A stretch of DNA of 64,000 nt from Galdieria partita (Eukaryota; Rhodophyta; Bangiophyceae; Galdieriales; Galdieriaceae), in assembly GCA_025991245.1 (NCBI GenBank), contig BQMJ01000041.1, forward strand, positions 124,001 to 188,000. Reading direction: 5' to 3'. Below, one piece after another: positions 21,542 through 32,175 of the stretch (position 1 is its first letter; the number at the start of each line of letters is the position of its first letter). The notes beneath the pieces were generated by a model that saw only the letters and a list, made by a program, of their open reading frames with translations, did not search any database and was not told the DNA's origin. The translations under genes were made by a program, and so were the position numbers.

Positions 21542-22106
21542 TATGTTGCATATCACTTCGATGAGGGTTTGTCTTCAATAAAAATTTGTTATATGTTGAT
21601 GTGTGAAACCAAGCGAATATTGAATATATTCCATACATTCCACTTGTGTTAAATGAGGATGAGAGAAATTACTTTAGGCAGGAAATGCTCTTTGTCTTTC
21701 ATTGGAAATCCTAGAGGCAAATTTGGCGCGTAAATTTATGCCCCTGCTGAATTTTGATTGGAGGACGACGCGAGAAAAATGAAGCGTAGTCGTCCACATC
21801 ACAAATATGAGGCTTGTGCATGATGAAAGAGCCTTCATGCAGAGGGAGGGAAATGTTGGAAAGAATGTTTGGAGTAGGAACCAACCGGGTCTTGGTGGGG
21901 TGCTTGGGAAACCATCAACGGTGAAACTTTTGTTCAAAAGAGAGTAGTCTAAAGGCTTTCGGTTTCCGAAGAGTTTTTTCTGCAAAGTAGTGTCTGACGC
22001 TTGTAAACACAAGGTGAAGGGTTAGGTCAGTGAAAAGGGAACTTGGTACCCCAGCTTGGAGAAAAGGATTACATTCGTATACTGAGGAGGTCTATTCACA
22101 GAAGCT
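21542..22106. other. Intergenic region upstream of the CHD gene
   Basis: 565 bp. Open frames on the minus strand (21674-22012) lack homology and look spurious. It presumably holds the GST 3' end and the CHD promoter. Confidence 0.5.
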
Positions 22107-25100
22107 ATGAATTCTACAAGGCAGTCTAGAGCACAAGTTGACTTACGAGACATAGGTTTAAGTGATGACGGGGATGGAAGTGACAGCTCTTCCTTTGAAG
22201 GAGGTACTACGAATCCTGTCTCTGGAAGCAAAGTAAAGACGTCAGGAACTCAGTACGGAAGTAGTGCAAGTATTCCATCCCGAGATCCCTGGCTAAAAGC
22301 AAATGACAAAAGAGAGTCTTTGGGTCTCAGGCCAGAAAAAACAAGAGCTTTCAGTGGTCTATCAGACAGTGACTCCCTTGAAGATTTCTTGTCCGAAGGA
22401 GAAGAGGATTCTGAGGAAAGCTCAAGAGAAAGTGAGGAGGAGTTTATAGTACGACCTTCCAGAACTGTTGCTTCGAGAAAGAGGAAGAGGTCACCTCCTG
22501 TCTATTCCAAGGAAACTAGTAAAACTAGGAAACCAGATGGAACGAACCAAAGGAAAGCCAACGGCAAGAACAATGGCTTAAAGGCTGGTAACGAAAAGAA
22601 AGCAAGTACGGGAAAGAGTCAACGAGTTCAGAGTAGCTCAAGTTGGTCGTCTGAGAAGAGAATTGGCTCAAGAAACAACTCGATTGATGACTTTTCAGAT
22701 TCTTCAGAGAGTGATGAATTCGAAGATGAACAAACATCGTCTTGGTATGAATCAGAAGCTGGTGAGCTTTCTGGACCTGTTATGGAGAAGATAGTAGCGA
22801 TGAGAGTTGTCCGGGTACCTCTCAAGGACGCCCCAAACTCGTTGCCTGCTCTTTCGCAGAGGGAAGGTGAAGTCAGCAATGCATCTCCTCGAAAACATTC
22901 ATTCTCTAGAGATGATTTCGGTAACTACAAAGAAGAGACGCAGTATTTGATAAAATGGAAAAATCGCTCTTATATACACTGTGATTGGGTAACAGAAGAC
23001 TTTATACTTAGTCAGCCCCAGGGTAAAGGACGTCTGCAGAGATTCCGGAAAAATTTTGAGATGAATGCTTGGAAAAGAGGAGATGATGACCTTCGAGATG
23101 ACGCCGATCCTATTCCAGAGGAGTGGTCAAAGTGGACCACTGTAGACCGAATTTTAGCAGAACATCTTGCAGATGACGGTGTAAAGGAATTTCTTGTAAA
23201 GTGGTGTGCACTACCATATAGTGAAAGTACTTGGGAGACCGAAGATGACATTAGAGACTATTCGAAGATCCAAGAGTTTTACCAAAGAAATAAGAAACCT
23301 AGTATCGACTTGCTTCGTGGCTCTTCTAAAATTCGTAGACCTTTAAACTTTGACCACACGCAAGTTTCATTCAAAAACGGTGGTTATCTGAGGGAATATC
23401 AAATGGAAGGTTTGAAATGGCTGATCTCCTGTTGGTACAAATATCAGGGCAGTATCCTTGCAGATGAAATGGGCCTGGGAAAAACGTTACAGACGGTGGC
23501 GTTTCTTCAGTATTTGTACTTGCGAGAACGTATACGAGGACCGTTTCTAATCATTGCGCCATTGAGCACTGTTGAACATTGGAAGAGAGAGTTTGAGTCA
23601 TGGACGGATATGAATGTTGTAGTATATCATGGCAACAGTGAGAGTCGTTCAATTATTCATCAGTATGAGTGGGGCTTTCCTGACAATCCCAAAGGTCCAC
23701 CTTACAAATTTGTTGCAATTGTGACAACTTATGAGAGCATAATACTGGATCCAGGGAAGCTCCGTAGCATTGAGTGGGAGGTCATGGTAGTTGATGAGGC
23801 ACATAGACTCAAAAATCGCCAAGCTAAGTTAGTGGAGGAACTTCGTGCCTTTTCAACGAAGCACCGAATTCTGCTTACTGGTACTCCAATTCAGAATAGC
23901 TCTGCTGAAGTTTGGGCTTTACTGAATTTCCTAGAACCTGCCAAATTTTCGGATGAAGCTTCATTTCTAAGTAAATTTGCGGAGATAGGCGACTCGGAAA
24001 CTGCTGAAAAATTTCGAGAAATGCTCCGACCTTACATGCTACGGAGACAAAAAGAGGATGTTGAGAAGTCGATTCCTCCCAAAGAAGAAACCATTGTTTC
24101 TGTTGAACTGACGAGAACCCAGAAGAAATGGTACAGAGCCACATTAGAACAGAATTTTAGTTTTTTGGAGAAGGGTGCAAAGTCAAGTAATGTAGGAAAT
24201 TTGCATAATATCTTTATGGAATTGCGAAAATGCTGTAATCATCCATACCTTATTAAAGGCGTTGAAGTAATTGAAACCCAACATTTGGGAACCAGTGACG
24301 ACGAGACACTCATGCAACATCTTATTGAAGCTAGCGGTAAGCTGGTCTTGGTGGATAAGCTTCTTCCAAAGCTTCGAGAGTCTGGACATAAAGTTCTTAT
24401 ATTTTCGCAAATGATACGTGTCCTGGATATTTTGGAAGACTATCTGTCGTGGAGAAGATGGGGTTATGAAAGGATTGATGGACGAGTGCGTGGAATTGAT
24501 AGACAGCAAGCAATTGATCGTTTTTGCAATCCTGGCTCGGATAAATTTGTTTTTCTACTGTGTACGAGAGCCGGTGGTCAAGGTATTAACTTGACTGCAG
24601 CAGATACTGTTATTATTTTTGATTCAGACTGGAATCCTCAAAATGACATACAAGCGCAAGCACGCTGTCATCGTATTGGACAAGAAAAGGATGTCAAGGT
24701 CTATAGGCTTGTCACTAGAGGCACCTACGAAGAAGATATGTTTGAACGTGCTAGTAAGAAGCTTGGCCTGGATCAGGCCATTTTACAGGACATGGGATTT
24801 GAAGAAGGAAGTAAGAAGAAGGAGAAAGATTCTGTAGCAGACATGAAGAAGGAAGAAATCGACCGACTTTTAAAGAAGGGCGCATATGCAGTTTTGAACG
24901 ATGATGACACTGCTGCCGACGCATTTACTGCAGAAGATATTGATCAGATTTTGCAGCGTAGAACAAGGCTCCTTAAAGTTGGTGGAGATCAACCACGTGC
25001 ACCGTCTGCATTTTCCAAGGCTTCATTCGCCAGTGAAGCACCAGAAGTAGGGAAGGAAGAGTTGGATTTGAGTGATCCTCAGTTTTGGCAAAAACTCATG

Positions 25101-28100
25101 CCATCTGCTGCAGAGAAACCATTACTTGAAGCATTAGATGACGGACAGCCAAGAACACGTAGACAAGTTCAAAGATATACAATGGGAGAAGATGCTTCGT
25201 CGGAGGAGCAAGAAGAGGAAAGCAGCGACGATCTTGGATTTAGTGCAGCGGGTTCGGGTGGAAGAAAGCGTTTCAACAAGGGAGATCGTGTTCGTATCCA
25301 ACGAGCACTTTTGGCCCATGGTTGGGGGCGTTGGACAGTTATTCGAAAACATGCAGGTCTTCAAGAAAGGAGATCATTAAATGATGTCGCCCGATATGTG
25401 CGAACTTTTGTGAGACTGTTGACCAAATATGGTGCAGAATATGCTGGTGTCAGCGTTGCTGAAGTGATTAGGAGGTTTACGGCTTCACGAGAAGCGTTCA
25501 AACCGCATGAATATGTTCCGGAGGAGTCTTTGGAAGCTGAGGAGCTGAACACGCCTCCAGAAAGTCGCAATCAAAGCGATGGCAATAATCAGACAAACGA
25601 AGAACAATCGAGTCCTTCAGCGCTTGATGAAAGAAAAAAAGAGTCTTCAGGGAATATAGTAAGTGACAATAATGACGTGGATAAAACTAGCAAGGAACAG
25701 AAAGATGCCTTGAAGTCTCCAGAAGAAATTTTAGAAGAAGAATTTAAGAATTTGGAACCGGTCTTAGCAGATTCGGAGTATCAAACCTACTTGCAGAAGA
25801 TTGCGTGGAGCAACTTGGAACGTATACAGATTATTGAAGATATCCGAGTTTTAGTGGAACGAGGCCTTTTGGAAAGTAATCAAACGGTACCACAACTTGG
25901 TACTTCAGGTGTACATCACATCGGCTCTTGGTGGACGAGTCAGTTTGACAGAGACCTTATCCGGGGAACTTATAAACATGGATTTGGTCAATATAGAGCA
26001 GTTAAGAAAGATCCCGAGTTTATTTTTTCAAAAGTCATACCGTTGACAATTGAAGAAGAAGAATCTATGGATATTGATAATATGGTCTGTGTTCCTCTTC
26101 CTCAGTTTGATTCTGGAAAGGAAACATTGAACCAGAGTAATGATGTCTCAATGAAGGACCAAGTCGAAAATATATCAACAAAGGTGGAGGATTCTGTAGA
26201 ACGAACTAGCCCAAATGAAGATCAAAAGTGGAACGTTGATGAAGACGAGGAAAGTCCATACTGGCCTACTGTGCAAGTTCTAAATGCAAGAGTCAAAAAG
26301 CTGGTCAGAGCATATTATAGAATGCTGAAACGTTTGGAACGTCAGAAGCAACAAGAAGAAGAAATAGAAAGGCAGCGACAGCTGAGAATGGATAGAAATT
26401 TTGTAAAGCCGGGTCATGTTGGAACGGGAGAACGTACTCGTTACCTGAAATGTGTTCCTGTTTGGTCGAAAAAAGAAAAGGCAGATTTTGCAAAGTTGTA
26501 TTTTAACATAGGTGCACCTCCCTTAAGTACCCCAGAGATTTCCTGTTGGCAGCTAGTTCGAAGGAGGGCTGGTCTCACTAGAAAGACTCCCGAAGTAGTG
26601 GAACAATATGCAAAAGAATTTAGCACTATGTGTGGTCAAGTGCTGGTTCAGGCAGGTGATGATGAAGGTCATATTTTAAATTGTTTAGATATACCTTCAA
26701 CAGAACTTGCAGGAAAGTTTTCACCACAAGAACTCGAAGATGCAAGAATGACCCTTGTCAGTGCCCGTAAATTTAAAGAGAGGCGAAAGTTAGTATTTGC
26801 TATTCGGGATGTACTCTTGCCTAAGTTGACAGACCAGCCTTTCATAAATGGCATTGTTCAATGTCTCTCGGAAGCAAGACATGACTTGCAGCCATGGTGG
26901 AATACGGAGCTTGATGTTGCTCTTGCAAAAGGAGTTGCAAAGCATTCATTTGATCTGAAAATGATCGTTGAAGACCCCAGTTTGATATTAAAGGAAGTAT
27001 TGTCGGAAGTTTACTTTGATGAACATCAAAAGAAGACGTCTCAGGAGGATAATGGTTTTAGTTTTCCGAGGAATGTGGAAGAAGTCACAGAAGAGCAGAG
27101 ACTGAGCGTTGTTCCAAAGGAAAGGTCTCTTATTACACGCTTATGGTTCATGGTAGAACTTGCATCCTCTTCACATCCAATAGATCAAGAACATTTAGGT
27201 AACCGTCCTCGCTCCGGTGCAAGAGCAGTGACGGTAACTGTTGATAAGCGTACGGTAGAGCTGGTTCGATTCTCTCCTGGTGGTCCTATTGGAGGAGTAA
27301 TACCCCACGGATTTACTAGGGCTCCTTTAGAGAAACTTACAAGAAAGCTTCTAAGAGATTTGAAGAATCGCAAAAAGATCTCTGATTTAAGTGTATTGAA
27401 TGTCACTATCCATGATTGGTTAACGGAAAAGGACGAAAGTACTCCATCAATCAAAGCTCACAACTTAGAATCTTTGCCCACGAATCCAACAGAGCAGCAT
27501 TCATCTCCTATAGACCCGGATGTGAAGGAAAAATTAACAGACTCCGCATCAGTTATCGCTATGGATGTTTCGAGGGCTTCAGTACTTTCCAGTCCAGAGG
27601 GTAAAAGTAACTCTCACCATAGCTCTTCGAGATCAGTAAAAGAAGAGAAGCCACGAGAATCTAGACTTCACACAATACCTCGAACTGAGGACGGTTCATT
27701 TGTTATGCCTGTACGAATGGGCGTGTTGACTATTGAGTCACTGGGTTATATTGAACCGCATCGTAAAGGTTTTCACAATGAAAGAGCGATATATCCAATT
27801 GGTTTTCGTTCACGACGTCACTTTACCTCAATGGTAGACGTTGACAAGCAATGTGACTATGTCTGTGAAATACTTGATTCAGGAAAAGATTATCCATTGT
27901 TTCGAGTGACTTGTGAAGATTTACCAGAGCATGTCTTTGAAGAAACGTCTGCGTCTGGTTGTTGGTGCCGTATTCTAAAGATTATAAGAGAACGAACCCC
28001 GGAAGACCGTCGACGCTCGCACGTTTCAGTTTCCGGTCCTGAGTACTTTGGCTTCGTGAACCCTCTTGTGTTGGAAATGATACAAGAACTACCCAATGCA

Positions 28101-28241
28101 GATTTGTGTGAGAGATATAGGAAGAGAATATTTTTACCACCTGGTACCATCAAGAAGCAGCGAATAGGTGTTTCGATAACGAGTGACCATGATGCCCATG
28201 ATTTATCTGATTCAAGGGACTCGACATCCCCTGTTTCCTGA
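22107..28241 (+). CDS. CHD6-9-like chromatin remodeller with C-terminal FYRN-FYRC
   Basis: A single uninterrupted exon of 2044 residues. An acidic, serine-rich N-terminus is followed by two chromodomains (about 230-395: YLIKWKNRSYIHCDWV and EFLVKWCALPYSESTWE). The SNF2 ATPase has DEMGLGKT (about 453) and VVDEAHRLKN (about 562); helicase-C has GRVRGIDRQQAIDRF and QARCHRIGQ. KGAYAVLNDDD...EDIDQILQRRT and WWTSQFDRDLIRGTYKHGFG are hallmarks of the animal CHD7/Kismet group. The last 160 residues form FYRN (about 1885-1935, ERAIYPIGFRSRRHF, PLFRVTCED) and FYRC (about 1945-2015, GCWCRILKIIRE, VSGPEYFGFVNPLV). FYR domains normally sit in trithorax/KMT2 proteins, TBRG1 and plant JmjC proteins. It should slide nucleosomes at active chromatin. 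Confidence 0.93.
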   Translation: MNSTRQSRAQVDLRDIGLSDDGDGSDSSSFEGGTTNPVSGSKVKTSGTQYGSSASIPSRDPWLKANDKRESLGLRPEKTRAFSGLSDSDSLEDFLSEGEEDSEESSRESEEEFIVRPSRTVASRKRKRSPPVYSKETSKTRKPDGTNQRKANGKNNGLKAGNEKKASTGKSQRVQSSSSWSSEKRIGSRNNSIDDFSDSSESDEFEDEQTSSWYESEAGELSGPVMEKIVAMRVVRVPLKDAPNSLPALSQREGEVSNASPRKHSFSRDDFGNYKEETQYLIKWKNRSYIHCDWVTEDFILSQPQGKGRLQRFRKNFEMNAWKRGDDDLRDDADPIPEEWSKWTTVDRILAEHLADDGVKEFLVKWCALPYSESTWETEDDIRDYSKIQEFYQRNKKPSIDLLRGSSKIRRPLNFDHTQVSFKNGGYLREYQMEGLKWLISCWYKYQGSILADEMGLGKTLQTVAFLQYLYLRERIRGPFLIIAPLSTVEHWKREFESWTDMNVVVYHGNSESRSIIHQYEWGFPDNPKGPPYKFVAIVTTYESIILDPGKLRSIEWEVMVVDEAHRLKNRQAKLVEELRAFSTKHRILLTGTPIQNSSAEVWALLNFLEPAKFSDEASFLSKFAEIGDSETAEKFREMLRPYMLRRQKEDVEKSIPPKEETIVSVELTRTQKKWYRATLEQNFSFLEKGAKSSNVGNLHNIFMELRKCCNHPYLIKGVEVIETQHLGTSDDETLMQHLIEASGKLVLVDKLLPKLRESGHKVLIFSQMIRVLDILEDYLSWRRWGYERIDGRVRGIDRQQAIDRFCNPGSDKFVFLLCTRAGGQGINLTAADTVIIFDSDWNPQNDIQAQARCHRIGQEKDVKVYRLVTRGTYEEDMFERASKKLGLDQAILQDMGFEEGSKKKEKDSVADMKKEEIDRLLKKGAYAVLNDDDTAADAFTAEDIDQILQRRTRLLKVGGDQPRAPSAFSKASFASEAPEVGKEELDLSDPQFWQKLMPSAAEKPLLEALDDGQPRTRRQVQRYTMGEDASSEEQEEESSDDLGFSAAGSGGRKRFNKGDRVRIQRALLAHGWGRWTVIRKHAGLQERRSLNDVARYVRTFVRLLTKYGAEYAGVSVAEVIRRFTASREAFKPHEYVPEESLEAEELNTPPESRNQSDGNNQTNEEQSSPSALDERKKESSGNIVSDNNDVDKTSKEQKDALKSPEEILEEEFKNLEPVLADSEYQTYLQKIAWSNLERIQIIEDIRVLVERGLLESNQTVPQLGTSGVHHIGSWWTSQFDRDLIRGTYKHGFGQYRAVKKDPEFIFSKVIPLTIEEEESMDIDNMVCVPLPQFDSGKETLNQSNDVSMKDQVENISTKVEDSVERTSPNEDQKWNVDEDEESPYWPTVQVLNARVKKLVRAYYRMLKRLERQKQQEEEIERQRQLRMDRNFVKPGHVGTGERTRYLKCVPVWSKKEKADFAKLYFNIGAPPLSTPEISCWQLVRRRAGLTRKTPEVVEQYAKEFSTMCGQVLVQAGDDEGHILNCLDIPSTELAGKFSPQELEDARMTLVSARKFKERRKLVFAIRDVLLPKLTDQPFINGIVQCLSEARHDLQPWWNTELDVALAKGVAKHSFDLKMIVEDPSLILKEVLSEVYFDEHQKKTSQEDNGFSFPRNVEEVTEEQRLSVVPKERSLITRLWFMVELASSSHPIDQEHLGNRPRSGARAVTVTVDKRTVELVRFSPGGPIGGVIPHGFTRAPLEKLTRKLLRDLKNRKKISDLSVLNVTIHDWLTEKDESTPSIKAHNLESLPTNPTEQHSSPIDPDVKEKLTDSASVIAMDVSRASVLSSPEGKSNSHHSSSRSVKEEKPRESRLHTIPRTEDGSFVMPVRMGVLTIESLGYIEPHRKGFHNERAIYPIGFRSRRHFTSMVDVDKQCDYVCEILDSGKDYPLFRVTCEDLPEHVFEETSASGCWCRILKIIRERTPEDRRRSHVSVSGPEYFGFVNPLVLEMIQELPNADLCERYRKRIFLPPGTIKKQRIGVSITSDHDAHDLSDSRDSTSPVS

Positions 28242-28410
28242 ATCTTGTGTATGTTTTGGTGTAGTTGATTGCAAAGGAATTTTGTTGTATGAAATTTTTG
28301 GGGCTTGTCTTTTCGTGGTTGGAAGCTCGAATTGTCTTTGTTCTATATCCATTTTTTGTGGAGTAGTATTAATATGAACCTTTGTCTGGTTTTAAAGCTA
28401 TGAATAGCAA

Positions 28411-29904
28411 CTAAACTTTTACTTCATCTCCTTCATGTAAAGTGAGATTTCTTTCTTTCAATTCCCTATGAATATGTTGCAAAAATTCCTCGACCTGTTG
28501 AGGAGCTCTTCCCACGAAATGTTTGGGATGACAAATTTCTTCCAACTGTTTATGAATACTAGCAAAATGTGGGTTCGCTTTTATTCTCTCTATCAAGTCA
28601 TTTTCTTCCCCAAACTCTTTGATCTTGGCAGCTGCCTCCATAGACATTTTTCTTATTTCCTCGTGCAGAACTTGTCTGTCTCCACCGGCTCGAACTGCTG
28701 ACATTAAGATAGTTTCAGTCGCCATAAAAGGAAGTTCCTTTGCAAGGTTTCGTTTGATAACTTGAGGATAGACCACAAGTCCATTGGATACATTAAGACA
28801 TAGTTGTAAAATGGCATCTGTTGACAGAAATGCTTCCGATATGGCCAATCTTCTGTTTGCACTATCATCCAACGTTCGTTCCAACCACTGAGTACTTGCT
28901 GTTTCTGCTGGATTGATCACAAGTGATTGTAAGAATCTTGCCAAAGAGTTTATTCGTTCACATCTCATGGGATTTCTTTTATAGGCCATTGCTGATGAAC
29001 CTATTTGTTTTGTTTCAAAGGGTTCCTCCACTTCTTTCATATGTTGCAAAAGTCGTATATCATTAGCCATCTTAGCAGCTGACTGACCTATGCCTGCGAG
29101 AGTAGAAACTACCCAGTAATCTTGTTTCCTTGTATAAGTCTGACCGGTAACTTGCCAATGCTCATCGAATCCCATTTTCTTGGTAACCATATCATCCAGA
29201 AGCTTTACCTTTTCATGGTTTCCATCGAAAAGTGACAAAAAGGATGCTTGAGTACCCGTCGTACCTTTCACTCCACGTAAACGAAGTTTTTTGCGAACAT
29301 ATTCCAGTTGCTCGACATCGAATAGAAAATCTTGTATCCACAAACAAGCTCTTTTACCTACAGTGGTTGGTTGTGCTGGTTGAAAATGTGTAAATGCTAA
29401 TGTTTCCAAATCCTTGTATTTCAATGCAAAGGATGAGAGTCTAGAAATAACTGACCACAACATGGGGATCAGGATATCCAAACCGTTCCGCATTTGGATA
29501 ACTTCCGAGTTGTCGGTCACGTAGCAAGAAGTAGCACCTAAGTGGATGATTGGCTTTGCGATAGGCACTTGATCACCTAAAGCATAAACGTGGGACATAA
29601 CGTCATGTCTAAGTTGTCGTTCATAAGATTGAGCCAGTTCGAAGTCTATAGGGGGAGCGTTTTCAAGTGCAGCCAATTGTTCTCGGGTAATATACTCCAA
29701 ACCAAGCTGATGTTGAGATTCTGCCAACACCAACCACAGTTGACGCCATAAGCGAAAGCGGTTCTCGTCGGAAAAATTTTCTCTCATCGACTTGGAAGCG
29801 TAGCGAGTGCTCAGAGGAGAGACATATTGCGGTTCGGGATGGACTTGTGAAGAAGAAGTGTTGGTTCTGTAGTTGCTAGCGGCATTTTCATCTGCTAGAG
29901 ACAT
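28411..29904 (-). CDS. ADSL: Adenylosuccinate lyase
   Basis: A single exon of 497 residues from the ATG at 29904. It is of the eukaryotic ADSL type: YVSPLSTRYAS start, RLRHDVMSHVYALG-like helix, IHLGATSCYVTDN, and the fumarase-superfamily signature GSSAMAYKRNPMRCERI with the flexible catalytic serine. It releases fumarate from SAICAR and from adenylosuccinate in purine synthesis. The frame is open upstream to 30093 with another ATG at 30027, so a longer, possibly targeted, form cannot be excluded; the added sequence has no homology to ADSL. Confidence 0.93.
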   Translation of the reverse strand: MSLADENAASNYRTNTSSSQVHPEPQYVSPLSTRYASKSMRENFSDENRFRLWRQLWLVLAESQHQLGLEYITREQLAALENAPPIDFELAQSYERQLRHDVMSHVYALGDQVPIAKPIIHLGATSCYVTDNSEVIQMRNGLDILIPMLWSVISRLSSFALKYKDLETLAFTHFQPAQPTTVGKRACLWIQDFLFDVEQLEYVRKKLRLRGVKGTTGTQASFLSLFDGNHEKVKLLDDMVTKKMGFDEHWQVTGQTYTRKQDYWVVSTLAGIGQSAAKMANDIRLLQHMKEVEEPFETKQIGSSAMAYKRNPMRCERINSLARFLQSLVINPAETASTQWLERTLDDSANRRLAISEAFLSTDAILQLCLNVSNGLVVYPQVIKRNLAKELPFMATETILMSAVRAGGDRQVLHEEIRKMSMEAAAKIKEFGEENDLIERIKANPHFASIHKQLEEICHPKHFVGRAPQQVEEFLQHIHRELKERNLTLHEGDEVKV

Positions 29905-30236
29905 TCGATGTGGTAACCAATACTTTCTTTCAACTCGATAAGAGACACAAATATTTGTTTGTGGATGGAAAACAATGCGTCCAAACGGCTTTTGGTCAAC
30001 AAATCCCACAACACCACAATGCTCCATTACTCCAACGACGATCAACCTGTTTGTGACAAATACTTTATTATAGAAACAATATTGGTCAAACAAACCGTTT
30101 CTATTATCAATCTCCTAACAAAGATTGTTCCACGGCAAGAATAATATGATCACGACGCATTGCATTTTTACTATTTACAATACGAGTAAAATTGGTTGGT
30201 GACCGAATGGAATAAAGGACTCTGCCATGAATGAGG

Positions 30237-30849
30237 TCAAAAGAAAGAGGCCCAAATTTTCGACTAGAGACCATTCAGTATTCAACCACTTGCGATGATA
30301 TTATTATTACCTATCCGCTGCATCTATTGCCTTATCATTATCACGAACCACCCAACAATGACCAGCAGGAATAGAAAAGGGAATATCTCTAGGATCATCG
30401 CTTATCTAAAGTAACTTCAGTACTATTCTCTATATCAACCATACAACACATACCATCTCCTCTCCAGGCATTGCAATAACTCGTCGAACGTAGTTTCTTC
30501 TATCGTCTGTTGGGTCTCTACAAACAACAATATCGTCAAGAAAAACAGTTCTTTCAGAAGGTGAGATAAGCCTTCGAATAACAACCTATAACTACAATGT
30601 AAAGAGAAAACAAACAGGTTCTTCTTAATAGCTTGCCTTTTCACCAGCTTGTCCAGGAGGCACACCCTCATTGATGGTTGGCGACATTGCGTCTCCAGAA
30701 AATACTTTGGTGTATAGAGCAGGTCTGCGTAACTCTTCCACAACATTCTGTTGGAACTCTGAAAACGTTAGTTTTCCTGAGAAAAGTCCTCTCAGGTTGG
30801 GCTCTACAGCTTCCCTTGTTCTAGCCAGCCAATATAATACTCTCAACAT
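30237..30849 (-). CDS. Degenerate S26 (IMP2-like) signal peptidase homologue
   Basis: Exons 30849-30637, 30585-30454, 30405-30311 and 30264-30237 (introns 51, 48 and 46 bp) give 155 residues. The fold matches the mitochondrial inner membrane peptidase: GDAMSPTI, DDIVVCRDP, YVRRVIAMPGE, HCWVVRDN and DSRKFGPLSF. The catalytic Ser of GxSMxPT is Ala (residue 54) and the Lys of the YxKRV motif is Arg (105), so the Ser/Lys dyad is gone. A run of five T shifts the frame after GPLSF to a stop; the family-typical continuation DLIHGRV lies in the next frame down to about 30107. Either a genuine early stop, a sequence error or ongoing gene decay would fit. The first intron has a GC-AG border. Confidence 0.75.
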
Positions 30850-30992
30850 TGTGCCTTTCCAACAACTTGAAGACTAGCAACGAAGAAGAGACACAACACC
30901 ACAACACATGAAACAATTCTCCCCAAAAATCTTTTTGTCAATGCATTTTGGGTGGCGCCAAGCAATGAACTGAGTTTGTTGAACTATTGGTG

Positions 30993-32090
30993 ATGTATAT
31001 AACCGTTTGTTTTGCAGACAACAATGTTTTACAGTTGGAAGTGTCACTAAACTCTACAGTAGAAGAACTTTTTGGTGTATTGAGCCACGAGGCGTCAACT
31101 TCAGTGGATATGCTTGAAGTATGGTATGAAGGGAGAGTGTTGCGAAAAGACGACAAGCGAACTATTCAGGAAGTTGGGGTAAAGGAAAACGACTTGTTAT
31201 TTGTGAAGCACAGACAAGATTCAAGTGGTTATGTAGAAAACAGACTTGCCAATTGGAACGCTGCTTCCCATTCACAAGGAAGAAGTGCTGCAGATTCGAA
31301 CCTTTCTCGTCCAAGTCCTCAGTTTTCATGGAACAACAACAACCTGTATGATACTGAAGTTCAGAAAGCTTTGGAAGAATATATTAGACAGAAGAACATT
31401 GCGGAAAATTTGGAAGCGGCTCTAGAGTACAATCCAGAAGCATTTGGAACTGTAGTTATGTTGTACATATCAGCCAAAGTGAACAACGTGGAAGTGACTG
31501 CATTTGTAGATTCTGGTGCGCAGCATACTATTATTTCCAAACAATGTGCGGAGCGTTGTCGAATAATGCACTTGATCGATTCTAGGTTTGGAGGAGTTGT
31601 TAAGGGAGTAGGAACGGCACGCTTTCTTGGAAGAATTCATCTTTCTATGTTTAGTATTGGAGAACAGTATTTCCCTGTTTCTCTTTTGGTTATTGAAGAT
31701 TTGACTTTTGATATGCTCTTTGGTTTGGATATGTTGCGTCGGCATCGAGCGGTCATCGATTTGGAGCAAAATTGTCTGAAAATGGGTGAAGCTGTAGCCT
31801 ATTTCCTGGCAGAGAAAGATATTCCTGAAGCTTATCGACTGAATAAGGATTGGGAAGCTGAACGAGGAGAGTCTTCACAAGGCTCAAGACAACAACAAGT
31901 TGGTGGGGTTCGGAATCGTATATCTGGACCTGCAAGCAACAATATATCGCAAACTATTTCAGAAGATGCTATACAACGTTTGATAAGTCTTGGTTTCGGT
32001 CGGGAAGAAGTATTGGAAGCACTTTCTGCCTGTAATGGAAATGAAGAACAAGCTGCAAGTCTTTTAGCTTCTCATAAGTACGGCTTTTGA
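30993..32090 (+). CDS. DDI1: DDI1-type ubiquitin shuttle with retroviral-like protease fold
   Basis: A single exon of 365 residues from the ATG at 30993. Domains in order: an N-terminal ubiquitin-like fold (residues about 1-75), the aspartic protease domain with [11 protein letters not shown] (active Asp in DSG) and [13 protein letters not shown], and a C-terminal UBA ([22 protein letters not shown]). DDI1/DDI2 is a cellular proteasome shuttle that cuts highly ubiquitinated substrates; it is a normal host gene, not a viral remnant. It is divergent from the S26-like gene, 143 bp apart. Confidence 0.94.
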   Translation: MYITVCFADNNVLQLEVSLNSTVEELFGVLSHEASTSVDMLEVWYEGRVLRKDDKRTIQEVGVKENDLLFVKHRQDSSGYVENRLANWNAASHSQGRSAADSNLSRPSPQFSWNNNNLYDTEVQKALEEYIRQKNIAENLEAALEYNPEAFGTVVMLYISAKVNNVEVTAFVDSGAQHTIISKQCAERCRIMHLIDSRFGGVVKGVGTARFLGRIHLSMFSIGEQYFPVSLLVIEDLTFDMLFGLDMLRRHRAVIDLEQNCLKMGEAVAYFLAEKDIPEAYRLNKDWEAERGESSQGSRQQQVGGVRNRISGPASNNISQTISEDAIQRLISLGFGREEVLEALSACNGNEEQAASLLASHKYGF

Positions 32091-32175
32091 TGGGGGGCGA
32101 ATGCATTTCTCTCTTGTCAATCTGCTCGTTGGAAGATGAAGTGATTAGAATAAAATAATTGTGTGAAGAACAAAC

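Noticed and set aside
21674-22012. Minus-strand 112-residue open frame upstream of the CHD gene
   Set aside because: It starts with a non-ATG or weak context, has no homology and no splice logic; probably noncoding.
30993-32090. Retroviral-like aspartic protease motif (VDSGAQ) suggesting a retroelement
   Set aside because: The domain sits between a ubiquitin-like fold and a UBA domain in an intact frame, the standard layout of the cellular gene DDI1.
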